Shown one piece after another: positions 62,683 through 64,000 of a DNA stretch of 64,000 bases. Every line of letters begins with the position of its first letter. Position 1 is the first letter of the stretch. The notes under the pieces were generated by a model, which was given only the letters and a program-made list of their open reading frames with translations, made no database searches and had not been told where the DNA came from. The position numbers and the translations under genes were made by a program. Source of the stretch: Volvox africanus (Eukaryota > Chlorophyta > Chlorophyceae > Chlamydomonadales > Volvocaceae); NCBI GenBank assembly GCA_030268105.1, contig BSDZ01000120.1, forward strand, positions 1 to 64,000, given 5' to 3'.

Positions 62683-64000
62683 GTGCTCTTCCCGGGTTCA
62701 GCACCCACCACCGGCATCCAGTGGAATCTGCCGAATCAACAAAGGCGTCAACTCTGCTCCTGGTCAGCTCGCAGGTCACTATAAGTGTGTGAGTGTTTTG
62801 AAGTCTGAAGCACCGAATCTTAATTCAGAGTCAGTGGAGTCAGTGGATTCTGAAGTCTGCTAGACCTTTGACGTATGAAACATCTAATCTCAACTGAGAC
62901 ACAGGGATACGCAAATTCAAAAACGTTAGACTCAAAAAAAGCCTGTCTCAGGCTGAGATAGCCATTTCTATCATAACCTGACTCAGGATGCGATGACTTC
63001 AGAGCCATTTTCAGAGATTTAAAACTACCTGTTGCAATATGTACGTTCCCCAGCACTGGAGACGGCTTCCTGTCCTGCTGCCCATCTTACACCCCACGAC
63101 AGGACATCAACCAGCAAACACCTTCTCCTCGAATCAAGACATACACAGTACGGCCTACCCAGATAGGCCCTTGCGTGCCGCAGCCATAATCCAGATCCGA
63201 CCGATTAAAGTTTGTCCACAACCGATGCTAAAATTATAAATATTGTTTACATTTATATTACATATATGTATATTTTATATATCCTATATATAATATATGT
63301 GTGCGGGGAGCAGGCCAGATGACGGCTGTGTGTTAGGGCGGCGCCCCTTCATCTCTTATGTTTCATTCGCAGATCAATGCCGCTAGTTGCCGCTTCTTGG
63401 GAAGGGGGCTAAGGGGACCCCTGTATTGTGTTGTTGTCGGTCTCATGTGATGTTGGATGCGACTTGGCACTGGATCAACAAACGAATATATACCCCTACG
63501 TGCTGCCCCCCTAGCTAGTCCCAGTTTACAGAAGAGGTTTGAATAAAGACGGCCATGCTGCCATAGTCATTGTCATCGCTAAGCATCACCAAAGTTCTGC
63601 AGGCGAGGCACCGCCAGCACCACCAGAGTCCATGGCACGACATAATCATTCACTTCGTGCGGTGTCTGCAGTCCTGCTGGGTGGGTCGGTGGATGGGCGG
63701 CCTGGGCTGAGACGTGAAGGGGAAGCGCAAGAAAGACCGGGCGAAGGGATTGCTGCCGTTGAGGAGCTGCCGTTGAGGAGACCCAAAAGCCAATATGCTG
63801 CTCTACGATGCAGCCGTTCGCCACCCTGTTTGGATTTGGTCAAGTTTGCGCCCTTTTGGTTTGTAACCTCAGGGGCGGGAGTAGATTATCTCACACACAT
63901 CTCGCTTCGCGTCCCCACCAGTTGGGGGGAGTCGTGGGCCATTTGGGCATTTTGGTTGAGAGCACAACACAACCTAGCAAAGCATATACTTAACAGTACG
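62683..64000. other. Right flank: half of repeat X, then no supported gene
   Basis: Bases 62688-62781 are the right half of repeat X. Beyond it, 62790-63240 is unremarkable and 63240-63300 is TATA-rich. A short tandem repeat of GCTGCCGTTGAGGA lies near 63753-63778. A minus-strand frame near 63579-63824 contains NDYVVPWTLVVLAVPRLQNFG, which could be the edge of a gene, but I see no domain or splice support. Confidence 0.45.

Noticed and set aside
63579..63843. Minus-strand gene at the right edge
   Set aside because: Two overlapping frames exist, neither with a domain, start or splice support; it is left as unresolved edge sequence.

Overview
The window looks like nuclear DNA of a volvocine green alga (Volvox/Gonium/Chlamydomonas type). 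This is inferred from four things: intron-rich genes with short phase-consistent exons and GTRAGT-like donors, Ala/Gly-rich low-complexity protein segments, a plastid protein with a chloroplast-plus-lumen targeting leader, and chromodomain Ty3/gypsy elements beside AT-richer spacers. The moderate base composition fits Volvox better than Chlamydomonas, but the species cannot be fixed from the sequence alone.

The left part (1-29.4 kb) carries four host genes that I could rebuild exon by exon with consistent reading phase: an unrecognised coiled-coil protein (minus, 5258-7626, 2 exons), a thylakoid-lumen FKBP-type prolyl isomerase (minus, 11383-15892, 9 exons), an ANP/MEKK-like MAP kinase kinase kinase with a predicted myristoylated N-terminus (plus, 16420-22186, 8 exons), and a PAP2-family lipid phosphate phosphatase (minus, 26213-28994, 5 exons). 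The FKBP and kinase genes are head to head over about 0.5 kb. The kinase introns hold very large G/C-skewed repeats. The stretches 1-5.2, 7.7-11.4 and 22.2-25.5 kb show no gene I can support.

The right part (29.4-62.8 kb) is a nested transposon cluster. From left to right it holds: a truncated LINE endonuclease fragment; two defective copies of one chromodomain gypsy element (Gypsy-A) joined head to head around a single gag segment; a young 6.4-kb gypsy element (Gypsy-B, 38197-44631) inserted into the right-hand Gypsy-A copy with a 5-bp target duplication; two solo Gypsy-A LTRs; and a third gypsy element (Gypsy-C, 50201-62682). Gypsy-C is itself interrupted inside its RNase H by a 5.3-kb CACTA DNA transposon (55009-60318), which carries another solo Gypsy-A LTR and a small multi-exon gene.

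The most interesting signal is shared by the three gypsy families. Each has an in-frame UAG (followed by G) between the Gag zinc knuckle and Pol, and directly after it an extra module of about 140 residues before the protease. In Gypsy-B this module looks like a phage Dam-type adenine methyltransferase with an intact NPPY motif. In Gypsy-A and Gypsy-C the same module is recognisable but the NPPY motif is gone.
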